The notes beneath the pieces were generated by a model that did not search any database, was not told the DNA's origin, and saw nothing but the letters and a program-made list of their open reading frames with translations. Made by a program: the position numbers and the translations under genes. This document shows positions 1 through 11,661 of a DNA stretch of 64,000 nucleotides, one piece after another. Location of the stretch: assembly GCA_022496205.1 (NCBI GenBank), contig WTXD01000035.1, forward strand, positions 62,001-126,000, in the 5' to 3' direction. Origin of the DNA: Gloeopeniophorella convolvens (taxonomy: Eukaryota > Basidiomycota > Agaricomycetes > Russulales). Numbering within the stretch: the first letter of the stretch is position 1; each line of letters begins with the position of its first letter.

Positions 1-589
1 GGCAGTACAAGGAGAAGTTCTTTGAGCATTTCAAGATGCTACGCCCAGAGAAATCTGGCAACACCTTCCTCCGCGACCTTGCGCGTATGAAGAAGGGTGG
101 TCAGTTCTCGCCACCGGTGGCCTTCGTGTCTGGCATCAATGCGGCTCGCAAGAGCCTCGCCAGCTTGGGCCTTCCCCTTGCCGAAGAAGGCTCGCTGGCG
201 AAGCTCCTCCCGCCGGACCCGAGCGACCCTGCGCTTGAGGACATGGCGCGCGCGTATGCCGGGTTCGAAGGTGCGACACTGTGTGAGATTGCATCCCGCG
301 CAGCTGCTAATTCGAATGCGCGGCAGTCGCGCTGCGGCGGTTCACCGACTACGTCCCGCTCGCAGTCGACGCGAAGCTCGTGCGTGGGCTTGGCGAGGGC
401 CTCGCGTCAGCTCTGCGCGAGAGCTTTAAGCTCAGTGAGCCCGGCGCCCTCGAGCGCTGCCGCGAGTTCCTGCGCGAGCCGCCGAAGCGCGAGGCGGAGC
501 GCGAGGAGCTGCGGCAAAAGATGGACAGGTTGACACGGGCCGCGCAGGAGTTACAGACTTCCTGGCCGTGGACATCCTCCGCGCCGTGA
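1..589 (+). CDS. Dynamin-like (Mx-type) GTPase, C-terminal part only
   Basis: Only the 3' end of the gene lies in the window. The visible part is stalk plus GTPase effector domain (GED) of a dynamin-superfamily GTPase, which self-assembles on membranes. Two exons are seen, <1..270 and 327..589. The intron at 271-326 has GT/AG ends and a branch-like GCTAAT, and joining it restores the frame into the motif RRFTDYVPLAVD. That motif aligns with [11 protein letters not shown] of the second dynamin at 24.7-27.5 kb. The shared pattern through the GED is RF-D-VP-A-D, LV-G, GL--AL, C---L-EPP and a basic, Leu-rich end. The TGA stop is at 587-589. The G domain lies outside the window, so GTPase competence cannot be judged. 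The family is clear; the cellular role is unknown. Confidence 0.8.
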
Positions 590-732
590 TGGTTCAACTC
601 TCACTATTGCTTAGTCGCTGTCGTTGCTTTCTTGATGTGATATCGCACGCGTGTAGATGTATAGATAGTCATGATCATGAGATGTATTCCATACAGTCAT
701 TCGCCCCGTAAGCTTGCTCCAACGTCAATAGC

Positions 733-3700
733 TCAAGCAGAAACCTGGAAGTTCGATGAAGTCCCAGTGAAAGCAGAAATAGACCCAATCAGAGGCTTCG
801 AATCGCCGAAGTACTTCAGACGGTAGGTGCCGCCTGCGAGGCTACTGTCAGAGATTGTTCAATGCGTAGACGGTGGACAGACGTACTCGGTGTCCCGTCC
901 TCGATCGTCCTGGCACAAAGCCACTTAATTAGCGAGACGGATGGAACGACTGACTATCATATACTCACCAGGACAAGGTGACAGTGCTGGTGCCCAGAAT
1001 CTATGCGACCGATCAGCACAAGGGTCACTGAAGCCACAACGGTGTCGGGCCGTACCGTGCTGTTCCGCACCCAACGGTAGGTTGTGGACGGGTGCGAATC
1101 GGAGCGCACCGCCTGCCAGTTGTTGTTGACGAGCTCCTCGACCGACATGAACGTGCCCTCAAGCCGCAAGTTGTTCTATAAGACCGTGAGCTCAGATCAA
1201 ACGTTTGACGGGCCAGCGCGCTGCGCACCCTGGGGTTCGCCCCAACGAACTGGGTCGAAACGGTCTGGCCGGCGCTGAAAGTTGAGCCCGCTGGCACGTC
1301 GGTGAGGACGTCGCCGAAGCTGTGCCCAATTGGCGAGCTGTCAAAGATGACGGCCGTCTGCAATCGAGCGATGGGGCATCAGCGGGAGTTTGCGTAGGAT
1401 AAGACGAGAGAGAGAGCAGCGCGCGCACCCGCAGCGAGATCGCCTTGCCCGTCAAGTCTGGAGGTGCAGGGTCGGAGGGCGGCACGGCGCCTGTCGTTGC
1501 GGAATCCGCGAGGTAGGATACCAGGCTGCCGTACTTGTCGATGTACGCATCGAGGGTGTCTGCGGGCGCGTACAGTCAGCCTTGGCCGTGGCGCCGCGGA
1601 GGTGGCGTAGGTATGCCAACACACTCGGACCAAAGAGCGTGGAAGCGCCCTCGTAGCGCTGCACGGCATACTCTTCGCGCGTAGCGATGTAGTGGCCGTA
1701 GGTGTTGGCTGGGCCCGCAATAACTACGTACGCATCCTGGCCAATGATACCTTGGGAGATGAGCTGCGCGCGCACGGCGTTCCTACACGAATACAGAGTA
1801 TATGAGTAACGCATGCAATTCACAAATGAGAGTGATGCGCCAAGTTCGAAAAAAAAAACGGTTGCATAACACCAAAACGAGTGCGAACGAGCGGATCGCC
1901 GGACGTACCGGATGCGTCGACCAGCCATGGTCGTCAACTCGCCGGGGATGATGAGCATAACAAGGTTCCCAACGCGGAACATCTGGATGTCTACGGTGGT
2001 CGGCGACCAGTCGTAGGGCGTATGCGCATATCCCTAGTACAAGGGTGCCACATATCAGCATCACGAGAAGACTTTCTCCGGAAAGCAGTGCCCGGACGCA
2101 CAGTGTTTAGGAGGATAGGCTTCGGGAATTGGCAAGCGGTCTGTTGGGCGTTAGGCGTTGGTGTGATGGCGCCTATAAGTCACAAGAATCACGACGATCC
2201 AATTTGGGAGATCCACGCGGGAAAAATGGGAAGTAAAAGTGCGGAGGTCGGAGCGCGTTGAGCCAAAAATTCAACGAGCAGGTAAGGCGCCGAGGCACTG
2301 TACCTTTGACGATTTCCCAGAACGGGTTCCTGGTCGAGCCCAGGCGTCAGGTACGGGCGTGGACCTCGGAACGATAACGGAAGGTAGTACTCACTGTGGC
2401 TGCGACGCGTTATCACCCTGTACAAAATCGAAGGCACCAGGGCCATCCCTGTTTCGACATTTCAGTCAGTTGGGATCTGCAGGGGAAATCTGGGAGTGTT
2501 TTCGGGACGGACGTTGTTCCACCAGCGAACGAGAAACCTTGATAGGTATAAGATTAGCGGTCCGCCGGCGGAAGAACACAGGGGTTCAATTACCAAGAGC
2601 AGCCGGGCAGGCCTGCACCGTGGTCCCATTAGGCAGTGTGAACGAGTAGAAGGACCTGGGAGGGAAGGCAGATCCGTACTGTCAATTTACCTCCTGAAAG
2701 TCCAATGATCCGAGGCCTACATGTTCAGGTACGTGTGTACACTCCGCACCGAACCCGTGACAGGGGCGAGGTTGCCGTTCATGAGTGAACGAGCACCATC
2801 GACCTGCAGCTGAGCAATAATGCGGTTCGACTCGAAATCAGAGATGAGGAAACCGGGACCCCTAAGAAAACTGTCAGCCGACATACGGGTGTTGTGATGT
2901 AACTGAATGAGAAACGTACCGTCCGTGGCAGTCCTGGGCAGTGCCACCACATGTCGAACTGTTGAAATCGCAAGGCTGTCCATCCCAGGCCTGGCCAGGG
3001 CTTTCACAGAATGCGCCAAGGCTATTACAATGATCTCGTTATAATTGTGAGCATAACTGTCGAAGAAGGCGATACATACGTATTCGGGCTGGTGTCTCCG
3101 ACGTTGGCTACGCGGAACGCGAATAAGTTTTGAAATAGAAACTAGATAGTACAGAGCCTACATTGAGTAAAGGCGGCCACGAAAGTGTTGTTTCCGGGCA
3201 TCGAATCGGGCTCAACAGAAGCTGAAGTGGGGTAAGGCAATAAGAACTTGCTTCAGAGGCGAATCTCGAGTCTCAGCATACATTCGTACAAGAACGCGGC
3301 CATCCCTTTATTGTCACCACTGATGAGGGTATTGTTCTACAAAGTTTGTATGGTCATTACTCCCTGTAATCAGGTGTTTCGAAAAGTGATCACCTCATAT
3401 AGGCTCGTTCCGTGTACAGCGAAGAAGCTCAAGAGTCCTCTGGCAGCTCCGTTGGCATCTTGGAACTTCAGTAGCGTCAGAGCTGTGTCCTGATCACCAT
3501 CGTACTGTGCACGCTCGTCGGCTGGGTTCGCGAGGTATGCGCTAGGGCTGCGATTGCGGTTTCCACCAGTGACAGTGACGTTCCCTAGCCCGAGAGAGCC
3601 AGGCGCGAGACTGTCGTGGGCACGCTTCACGGCAAGGACAGTACCCTGCACGATGGCCGCGGCGGTCTCGGGGACGTAACCGAGCGACGTGATTTGTGGT

Positions 3701-4850
3701 AGTAGGTTCTCGGTGTACCCGCCGACGCCGGAATGCTGGTGCGTGCTGACAATCGCGACATTGCTCGCGTCGTAAACACCCGGGAAGATCGCACTGAGGT
3801 TGGAGATGATGGAGCGTCGAATGCCAGTGTCTCCAAAGGCGATATCTGAGGGTCGGAGTAGGTACGACACATGAATGTTAGTACGGTGAGGAAATTTTGA
3901 GTTAACTCTACATCAGTTACACTAGAGCCTAACTTACCAGCATTTACAAAAACGATTCGATTCGACGAGTTAGACGCGTCAGCCACGATGAACGCGCGAC
4001 TGCGCTGACGCATGTGGAGTCCAGAGTCGGTTTGAGCCAGAGATGCGTAACCCTGGATTCGCGAACCATCAGAATCCGCGTGCTAGCTTCCATGTGATAG
4101 GGGTGAAAGGCGAAAATTATCCGCAGTACAACAAGCCTTGAGAAAGTAGAACCACGGAAGAAAGTCAGAACCCAAAAGTACGAGCGTAGGCTTCCAGGGA
4201 ATACCGCTAGAAGGCGCATCGGATCAAGGTCTAGTTCGACCCTCCTCATAGAACACTTCACCCAGGACACTCCAGACAAACCGCCGTCAGTGATGGCAGG
4301 TGTTTTTGCAGGCAATGAAGCGAAGAATGGTTGGTGCACCGTTTGGTATCCTAACCAGTGACACAATCTGGGAGCAGCGCCTTGTCTGCGCCCATAGTCT
4401 CCCATGTGAAAGTGCGAGGCCCTTCCCAGTCCCGCCGACGTCAATGGGTTTATCGAACATCGGAAATCGCCCGCCGCGAAGACGGTGAGGCCAGGGAATG
4501 TGAAACGGGAAGGGTAGGGAGATGAAGGTACAGATGTGAACACGAACCATCATGTTGGTCTCTACCACCGGTCTATGTTAGGGTTTCCCAAACAAGGCAG
4601 GACAGTGTTCATCTTAGTGAAGGCGTATATGACCGTGTATGGGGATGACTTTACCCAGTGATATCGCCAATCCCTGCATGCACGGTGTTGGCTCGCAATC
4701 ACGAGCATCGTTGCAGAGGGACTGTTATGGCTCACCGAGTCCCAAAAGATACGGTGATTGTGCCTGGGGCGCCGCGAGCGCGACTTGGGAGGCGCTCGAC
4801 GCGAGCAACGCCGTAACATAGAGCCAGGCGCGAGCCGTAACTTCCCTCAT
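733..4850 (-). CDS. Neutral/alkaline non-lysosomal ceramidase
   Basis: Secreted or surface amidase that cleaves the N-acyl bond of ceramide to sphingosine and fatty acid. About 23 exons join without a frame break into roughly 730 residues. After a hydrophobic signal peptide (WLYVTALLASSA) come GIGDITGPVVETNMMGYA, the zinc-site motif STHQHSG, GGNRNRSPSAYLANP, a second zinc-site motif FAVHGTS, and NVGDTSPN, which matches the GDxSPN motif with the nucleophilic Ser of the bacterial enzyme. These are followed by IPGELTTMAGRRIR, VIAGPANTY and the C-terminal beta domain ending in SNFQVSA. Exons 2 and 3 are only 19 and 25 nt, and intron 3 (4053-4547) is about 495 nt while most others are 45-110 nt. 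The start at 4850 was chosen because it directly precedes the signal peptide; an in-frame ATG at 4898 is possible. All catalytic motifs are present, so an active enzyme is expected. Confidence 0.93.
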
Positions 4851-6492
4851 CTTGAGCAGGATATCTGGGTGAGAGAGAAAGAGCTGGTAGTGAGGCATTT
4901 TGTTTGAGGATTACGACGAAGGGTTATAGGGATGGTGATGGAAACGCAGCACATGGGGTGCGCTTCGTGAAGTCCGCGAATGCCTGCGGATTATGAGAGG
5001 TTGGATGCGAACCCGCGTGGCTACCTGCGGTCAGCTGGCTCCACTTGGGCCCCACGTTGCTCGACGAAAGGATGACGGCGAGCCCGCGTCGCTCCCCACG
5101 TTCGCCCGCCGTCGCTGCCAACGTCACCAGATGCGATCAAGTTCTCCGCGGCTTTCTCCGCCTTAGTTTGGCCTCAACTTCGGCGGGCCGTCTCAAAGCC
5201 GCTGGGCGCAACCGTCTGCGTCTGTCTACGTGCGTTCTAGTAGTGTAGTACATCTGCCTTCGGCCTCTATTCAACCACCGCGGGCTCCTCGTAACGCTGG
5301 TTCTCCGGGTCATATCCCAAGTCCAACAGACTTGCAACAGACTGTTCCAAAATTGGCCTCCTCGACACAATCAGCGGCCTCCTGGCGTCCACCGGCGCTT
5401 CTTCGCCTCGTGACATTGGGGCGCACACGTTGGCAATTACCTACACCTAGTATTCTCAACTTCTTCATCAAAGCCGTGCTCTGGCGACATCGGCCTGATA
5501 AGTTCGTGGATGGACCAGCATCTATCGTTTATTTCAACAACAGATACAGTGACATGCACATGTTCTCTCACCCACCTGTTTTGCTCTGCTAGTCTTACTC
5601 TCCGAGAACCACCCCATGCTACGGATTCCGTATCTCCTGCGAAGCTTCTGATACTTGGCTGCGAACCCGGACACTCGATCAGGCCGGGACTTTGCGGCAC
5701 TCAGACGCTTCCGCACCCACAGGCCCCAACGTCTAAGTTGAAATTCGCACCGACTTTGCCGCGGCTCGTGCGCCGGAGGGCTATCCGCTTGCCAGGCGAA
5801 TAGCGTTGTGATTAACCTCGCCCATTCCTTAGGCAGTCCATCTACCTTTTTCCGTCGTGCCAGGCTCCCGGGCTCCAACACCCCCGAACCCCGGAGTGGC
5901 GGGATCAGCATTGCACCCACACCATTCCGCTTGTCAACCGGGGTCTGTTCGCGCTGCGTCAGATCGCCCCGGGGCGCGAGCGTCGCACCGGATCTGCCGC
6001 TCGTGCTGTAAAGCGACGCGCGTCGCCGGGGCGGTGGTGCGTCTGCACTCCGACAGTACAAATGGAAGAGGAAGCAAAAAGGCAAAGCCTCGTGATCGCA
6101 ACTTGCGCGCCTAGGCCTACACGGTACCACCCCCGCGCGCAACCGACAGAACAGAACAGATGCAGACACATGTGAATAGAATACAACAACACAGATACGA
6201 CAGACACTACACTGGGAGTTACAAACACAGTTACATGCACAGGCGTCACCCTTTTGCGTCGGAGGTCCGAGGTGCGCGTAGCAGGGGCTACTGTTCGGGT
6301 GCAGGGAATCACGGAGGCTCGCGTGTGCGCGGCTCGGAGCCTTGCTATGCCTAGGCCTCCTCACTATCACACGTCTCTCGACGCCGCCCTTAAGTTACAG
6401 AAATTGTTCGTCAGAATCAGATGGTGAGATCAGGCTGGGCGCGAACAGCGCGCTCAGAACTTTGTCGTCGGGAGGACGAGCGAGCCGTCGTC
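4851..6492. other. Intergenic region, no supported gene
   Basis: Stretch between the ceramidase start and the 3' end of the phosphatase-like gene. It must hold the ceramidase promoter and the 3' UTR of the neighbour. A 278-codon open frame lies on the minus strand at 5534-6370, but its product is rich in Cys, Arg and Ser, has no recognisable domain and shows no splice-linked continuation, so it is not called. Around 6150-6250 the plus strand is rich in A and C and poor in T. No TATA box, repeat or RNA gene was recognised. Confidence 0.5.
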
Positions 6493-8263
6493 CTAGTGTG
6501 TGGGACTATGATAAGCGCGGTGTTCTGTGGCCGAGGAGCGAAGAGGAGCGCTTACGCCATTGGTGCGAAGAACGATGCGGCCGCCGCGCGAGCGCTTGAC
6601 GAACTTGGACGCTGCGAGGACAGCGAGCATGAAGAGCGACGCAAAGAGCGCTCCGCACATGGCGGTCGTGAACGGGTGCTGCTCGGTGCTGTCCTGGAAG
6701 AACGGTAGAGCGGGCATGCTCCACGCCGAGTCGGCCGACGATCCGCCGCAGACCCTGAGCCACTCGCGGTTCGAGCCAATGGCGGCGTTCTGCAAACCGA
6801 AGACATCAGGCGCGCGGCCGGGTTGACGTGCTAACTGCAAACCTCAACGCGGTAGATGAACTCCGTGAGCGGGATATCGCCGTTGTGGCCGAAGACGTGG
6901 AGGGTGCGGAAGAAATCGTCGGTTCCGTTCTTAAACTTGAAGCGCACGAAGTCACGGTTGTCAGGGAGCGACCCGCGGCGCAGCTCAATGGCGAGGGCAG
7001 AGGCAAAGTTGGCTGTTCAAGGCGTCGGTATCAATATGCAAGGCAACCGTCGACAACACTCACGAATTCCCTTCAGGGTAGGGTCGCTCTTGGTCATCTC
7101 AGTCTGAGAAAAGAGAGAGATGAAGGGCTGGTAGGTCGTGGACTCGATGAGGAACTGCAGGGGATCGCCATCGTAGGTGATGCGCTCCAGAGAGCTGACG
7201 ATGGACTGCAAGAGCGTGCGACCGGCAACTGCGAGAGCATGTTAGGCAAGGCTCTGGAAAGGAGGCCCGAGACGCACTGTTGCCAATGCCGTCGATGGAG
7301 GAGTCGGAAAAGACGCCCTCCTCATGGAAGTTGGCCCAGTAGCGCGCCTGCTCGATGAGCGTGGGTGGGAGGCGGTGAGCGTACGACTTGTTGTGGGTCA
7401 ACTGGTGGTTCATGAAGTCGTAAATCTGCAAAGGCATCGCTTCAGTAAGACCTAGAAGACCGTCAGCACGACAAACGTACGTTGACCTATGAGGCAAGAT
7501 TCAGCTAGGTTTACTCTAGAAGCTTACAAAGCACTTACAGCGTTCTCAAGGCTGGGCTGGCGACCAAAGATGAAATCGTTGGCCTCCTTGAAGAACGGCT
7601 CGGCGGCCTTCGCAGCAGCCTTAAAGTCAGATGAAGAGTAGAACTTCTTCACATGGTCCTCGAAGGCCTGCGTGTTCTAGTTTAGCGCCTCAAATTGGAT
7701 GTAGAAAGCAAGAAGTGCTTACGGGGCAGTCCGTCCAACTCTCGAGCGAGCGGTCATTGGAGGGTTCGACAGTCTCAGCTAGGAGCCGTTTGAGCGAAAA
7801 CATCCAGACAGAGTAGCATGGTTCTCACCAGGGATGTACTGGTATCCACCGAGAGGTGCGGTGACCGTGACCTCATTCGCAAGCTCGATGCTGTTCTTCT
7901 TGGTGGGCGGGAACAGGCCCTGGAGGAGCGCAATGGTCGAGTCAAACACAACGCGGCCCTCGCCACCGTTCTTGATGCGTGCATGAACCTGGTCGAGATT
8001 GACGAGGTCGGTGCGGACGTTGTTGATGTAGTTGGGCGACGACGGGTCGAAGTACTCCCCGCGCAGGACGGTGCCGAGCTTGTGCGCCTGGACCTGCACG
8101 TGCTGTCAGAACATAGGCGCCGGTGCGGCATGCGCGTGCTCACGTCTCCGAGGGGCGTCGAGTCGGTGTGCGAGCTCTTGTACGTGACCGGATCCTGGTA
8201 GTAGTCGTAGCGGTCGCCGTTGCGCGTGATCACGACAACACCACGGACGGTTGGGTGCGACAT
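6493..8263 (-). CDS. Histidine acid phosphatase-fold membrane protein, probably inactive
   Basis: Eight exons (8144-8263, 7829-8093, 7723-7778, 7667 down to 7539, 7278-7425, 7064-7228, 6843-7012, 6493-6789) join in frame to 449 residues. The N-terminus GVVVITRNGDRYDYYQDP and the segments QAHKLGTVLRGEYFDP, DFMNHQLTHN and LRRGSLPDNRDFVRFKF place it in the branch-2 histidine phosphatase superfamily. The catalytic RHGxR is RNGDR here (residues 14-18), and at the place where the family has the HD proton donor the sequence reads FLIESTTYQPF (about residues 264-274). Both catalytic histidine motifs therefore seem lost. There is no signal peptide; one membrane segment lies near the C-terminus (about residues 393-414, followed by KFVKRSRGG). 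This suggests a membrane-tethered pseudo-enzyme, possibly a conserved fungal subfamily. A TATA-like box lies 71 bp upstream of the ATG. Confidence 0.85.
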
Positions 8264-9225
8264 GTTGACTAGAGAGGCTGAAGATGGAGGAAGACCGTGC
8301 AAGTCTGGGTTTACGTCTGTCGTGTGGGGTGAGCCTTTATACACCCTACCACTCGCTTGCGCAATCCTCTACATGCCCCACTGGGGCTGGCTACGGGCCA
8401 GCCGGCGCAATTTTCACGACGTGACAAGGGGCACGCCATGCTCTTCACTAAACATTGCCTCCAGGCGGGTCGCGCGTGTATTACCACGCGAATTCCATGT
8501 GACTGTTCCTTTTTCTTGAGTGCAAATGAGCGTTTGGTTCGACTCCTGCGAGGAGGAGAAAGCGTGAGGATAGCATAGGTTTGTTCTCGAGGACCCTGCT
8601 CAAAGCGAGCTATGATTCAGTTGCGCATAGCAACCCCTCAACCAAGGGCGGGTGCATGTGCACACTGGGAATTGGGCCTTGTTGGAGACTGCGGGCCCGG
8701 CTCCATCCATTAATTGCCGAAAAACGTGCCAGGAAATGAACGTTAAACGCATTCACAACACGAGGTGAATGACGAAATCCTCTGGGCGTTGTACACGGTG
8801 TACGAGGTCGAGGCTCCAGGGGAGGCCAACAGCGTCGGTTGATGGGGACATCAAGTCAGGTGAAGACAGGATCGAGAGATGCGCACGCTGGGTTCGTGGG
8901 GACAATGCAAGACCAAAAGACCTCGACCCAGTCCCTCGCCATTGGGCCTGGCGCTTCACGTGACGGCAGGCAACGTGCTGCCCTTGCGGGGCAAGTGTCG
9001 AGCGCCAGCGGCATTGTACCCGTATAATGTCAAAGGCAAAAGAACAATGACGAGAATAGAGAACATATATGTACCACGCGTGTCGCTTTGGGAGCTCACA
9101 CAAGGGAGAACTCCTCACAAAAGCCGTGGTCACCTGGACAAGCACAATTCAGATCGACCCCGATGGCCTCGAGGGTTGAGAAAGAGTACGATCCCATGAA
9201 CCTTACCTTTAATTAAGCCCGATAA
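8264..9225. other. Intergenic region (promoter of the phosphatase-like gene; 3' side of SRP72)
   Basis: Non-coding DNA between the start of the phosphatase-like gene and the stop of SRP72. Apart from the TATA-like site at 8334-8341 nothing specific was recognised. A perfect match to the tRNA B-box consensus at 8536-8546 has no matching A box or cloverleaf and is not called. Confidence 0.5.
8334..8341 (-). promoter_or_regulatory. TATA-like box of the phosphatase-like gene
   Basis: On the minus strand the sequence reads TATAAAGG, 71-78 bp upstream of the ATG at 8263. Position and sequence fit a core promoter with a 5' UTR of some 40-50 nt. This is inferred from sequence only. Confidence 0.55.
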
Positions 9226-10344
9226 TTACTTCTTCTTTTTCCCTTTCCCATGCCCGCGACTATGGCCGCCCGCAGCTGAGCCGGATGCACTTTCCACCAC
9301 CCCTTGTGTAGCGCCCCCACCGCCTTTCCTCTTGCCCCGCGCCTGCTGGAACGTCGATCTTTCGCTCCTCTTGAGCCATCGCTCGGGATCAGGAGGCGGC
9401 GTGACGCCGGGAACGACGCCTTTGGGCACGCGACGTGCGCGAACCTTGCGTACGGGGACTTGCTCCTTTCCTGTATCGTGAGCGGCGCTCGTGGAGGCAA
9501 CAGCACCTTTTGTCGCAATGTGGGTCGAAGAAGGCGCCGGAGGCGGCGCGGTCTCTAGCGCATTGGTAACCTCCGAACCCAGCGCATCCAGTGAACGAAG
9601 GTAATTTGTGTTGATGAAATCAAGGTGTTTCTGTGACGCCTGAAGGTTGGTGAGGATGTCAGAGTGTTCTTCGGTGCGCTGGAGGCGGAGGTGAGAGGCA
9701 CCGGGTATCCACACGGGCTGATGACATTACCGAGTCTGAGGAATCAAGAAGCTGGTTATACAGGTCGAAAGCGGACTGGTAATCGCCCTTCCTGTAGCTC
9801 TGATGACATTTAAGCACATATTGCATGTTGCTTCCGATGTGGTACGCACGAGTTGTGCCTCCAGATGTTGAACCCCCCGGTTACCTCCCTGCTCCTGTTT
9901 GATTTCATCGAGAAGCTGCGTTGCTTCGTCCAACCGCTGTAGGCGATAAAGCGAGTAGGCCCGCTCAAACGCAGAAGACTGATTGATCGACTCCAGCAAC
10001 GTTAACGCATCATTGTACCGCTCCGTCTGCAGAAGCAGGAAGAGCTTCGTCTGTTGCGCGTCCTTGTCGGTGGGGTCAAGCAAAAGGACTGGGGCGGCAC
10101 AATGGTCAATTAGGCACAGAACGCCGGAAGACAGGGGGGCCATACTCTTGTCGCATGTTTTGACCGCGTTTGTGAAATAACTCCCATCAATCTGTGCACA
10201 TAAGGAGGTGAAGAGGCGTTGCACCCGGTCGCCGAGTGAGATCTCCTTCTTAGGTAGGGCTTTTTTCTGCTTGCTCGTGGCCGCGGGTTGTGTTACGGTT
10301 GTTTTACCTCGTTTGACGGCATGTATCGTGGATCTGGGCCCCAT
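9226..10344 (-). CDS. SRP72: Signal recognition particle subunit SRP72, internally shortened
   Basis: SRP72 is the TPR-containing subunit of the signal recognition particle that binds SRP68 and 7S RNA. Four exons (10146-10344, 9850-10088, 9731-9799, 9226-9678) join in frame to 319 residues. The N-terminus has the family start ALPKKE and TPR helices (LDPTDKDAQQTKLFLLLQ, YRKGDYQSAFDLYNQLL, NLQASQKHLDFINTNYL). The C-terminus carries the RNA-binding SRP72 motif RVPKGVVPGVTPPPDPERW, a basic Gly-rich stretch and a Lys-rich end. Between them, after about residue 205, the remaining TPR array is missing. Family members are normally about 640-680 residues, so about half is absent with no visible break in frame or splice sites. 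It could be a true short form, a genomic deletion or an assembly collapse. The gene is divergent from pinin, with 136 bp between the two ATGs. Confidence 0.87.
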
Positions 10345-10480
10345 TGTGAGTGCGGAAGGTGATTTCGGCGACGGACGCGCAGTTGCAGGCAGCGAGCGCC
10401 AGCGAACGAAGAGCCACGCGCGTCTTCCCCGTTTCAAAGTCCGCAGCTTCCCCTTTGACCCGTCCAAGGACAAGATCGCC
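10345..10480. promoter_or_regulatory. Shared divergent promoter, SRP72 / pinin
   Basis: Only 136 bp separate the start codons of the minus-strand SRP72 gene and the plus-strand pinin gene, so both 5' UTRs and both core promoters must fit here or overlap. No TATA box is visible, which suits two housekeeping genes. Confidence 0.65.
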
Positions 10481-11661
10481 ATGTCGACAGACGAGTCCGT
10501 CGCAGCTCTCTGTTAACAACGCTGAACTCATTCTTATGCGCGTGTGTCTAGGCTAGTTCAAGCTCCCGTCAAGGACGAAGCCTTGGAAAATGACGCGGTG
10601 ATGCAAGATGCCCCGCCTGATCAGGCGGCGGCACCTGCTGCAGCCGCGCCAAAGAAACGACCGCGACTGGATCTGACTGTCGAGCCTAGGGAGCGCAAAC
10701 GCGGAAAGAGTATGTTCGGTCTTCTCGTGGGCACTCTGAACAAGGCCAAGAACGAAGACGAGGCCCGGAACGCCAGCGAAGCGGTGCGTATGCGTGGTCC
10801 AATTCGTCAGCGGCCACCCGTAGCTGACCCCCGTCCCCAGGCCAGAAAGCGGCAGTTGATTGATAAAAGACTACAGGATAAACTTCGAAAAGAGACTGAC
10901 ACTGTCAGGAGAGCCGAAGAGGCGAAGAAAGACAAACATAGCGCTAACCGGAAGGAAGAGGAAATACAACTGAAGAATTCGATCGTGAGTCCTTTACGCA
11001 CACCCTGGCGGCCATGGTACTGAGGCGTTTGGGCTCCCCACCAGCATAAGTTCCGACGCACAAGACTCCCCGTTCTCGCCAACTTCCTTCTTACGTCGGA
11101 CGTGATCCCCTCTGACGAAGCAACACCCCCGCCTTCACAAAAGCTCGTCCTCGAACCGTCGCGTTCCCACCCACCGCCGCTGTATTACCTTCCTATAATC
11201 CTTACACCCGCTCAAGAAGCTTTCATCACAAGGAGAAAAGCGGAGGTGAGGCGTTTCATCTATGCTACCGCTATGATATTCATAGTTCATTGTTCTTCCA
11301 GGCTGTTGAGACTGCTGAGAAGGAGTGGGATACGTTCCGTAGCGAGCGTGATTCCGGCATCAAAGAAATCCAGGAGCTCCGACAGCGGGTGGTCGAAGAG
11401 GAGGCGCGCAAGCAGGCGGAACGGGAGGCTGCCAAGTCTGAGGAGGACGCGAAACCCGAGCCCTCCCCCACTGCCGAGCAGCCTAGAAGCTCCAACCCCG
11501 AGCCTTCCCCGTCAGAAGCCAAAATGGACGTGGATGAGACACCTGCCGAGGATAGACACGGATCAGTCCTCAAAGAGGACAACCCTAAGCCTGATGATTC
11601 CGACAGAAAAGATGAACCAGCGACGATGCAAGCGGATGATGACGATGCGGTGGAGTATTGA
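10481..11661 (+). CDS. Pinin/SDK/MemA-family protein (splicing-associated)
   Basis: Nuclear protein family linked to the exon-junction complex and pre-mRNA splicing. Five exons (10481-10511, 10557-10783, 10841-10984, 11045-11245, 11302-11661) join in frame to 320 residues. The family core is clear: RKRGKSMFGLLVGTLNKAK, then the basic coiled-coil segment starting ARKRQLIDKRLQDKLRKE, then HKFRRTRLPVLANFLLT and LYYLPIILTPAQEAFI. A second acidic/basic coiled coil leads to a Glu/Asp/Pro-rich, low-complexity tail ending DDDDAVEY. The first exon is only 31 nt and ends in phase 1; the acceptor after GGCTAG was chosen because it avoids an in-frame stop. Length is normal for fungal members, which lack the long RS tail of animal pinin. 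Confidence 0.9.

Noticed and set aside
5534..6370. 278-codon open frame on the minus strand
   Set aside because: Composition is Cys/Arg/Ser-rich without domain, signal or splice context, and it lies in intergenic DNA. A chance frame is more likely.
8536..8546. Perfect tRNA B-box-like GGTTCGACTCC
   Set aside because: The flanking bases do not form a T stem, and no A box or acceptor stem lies at the right distance.
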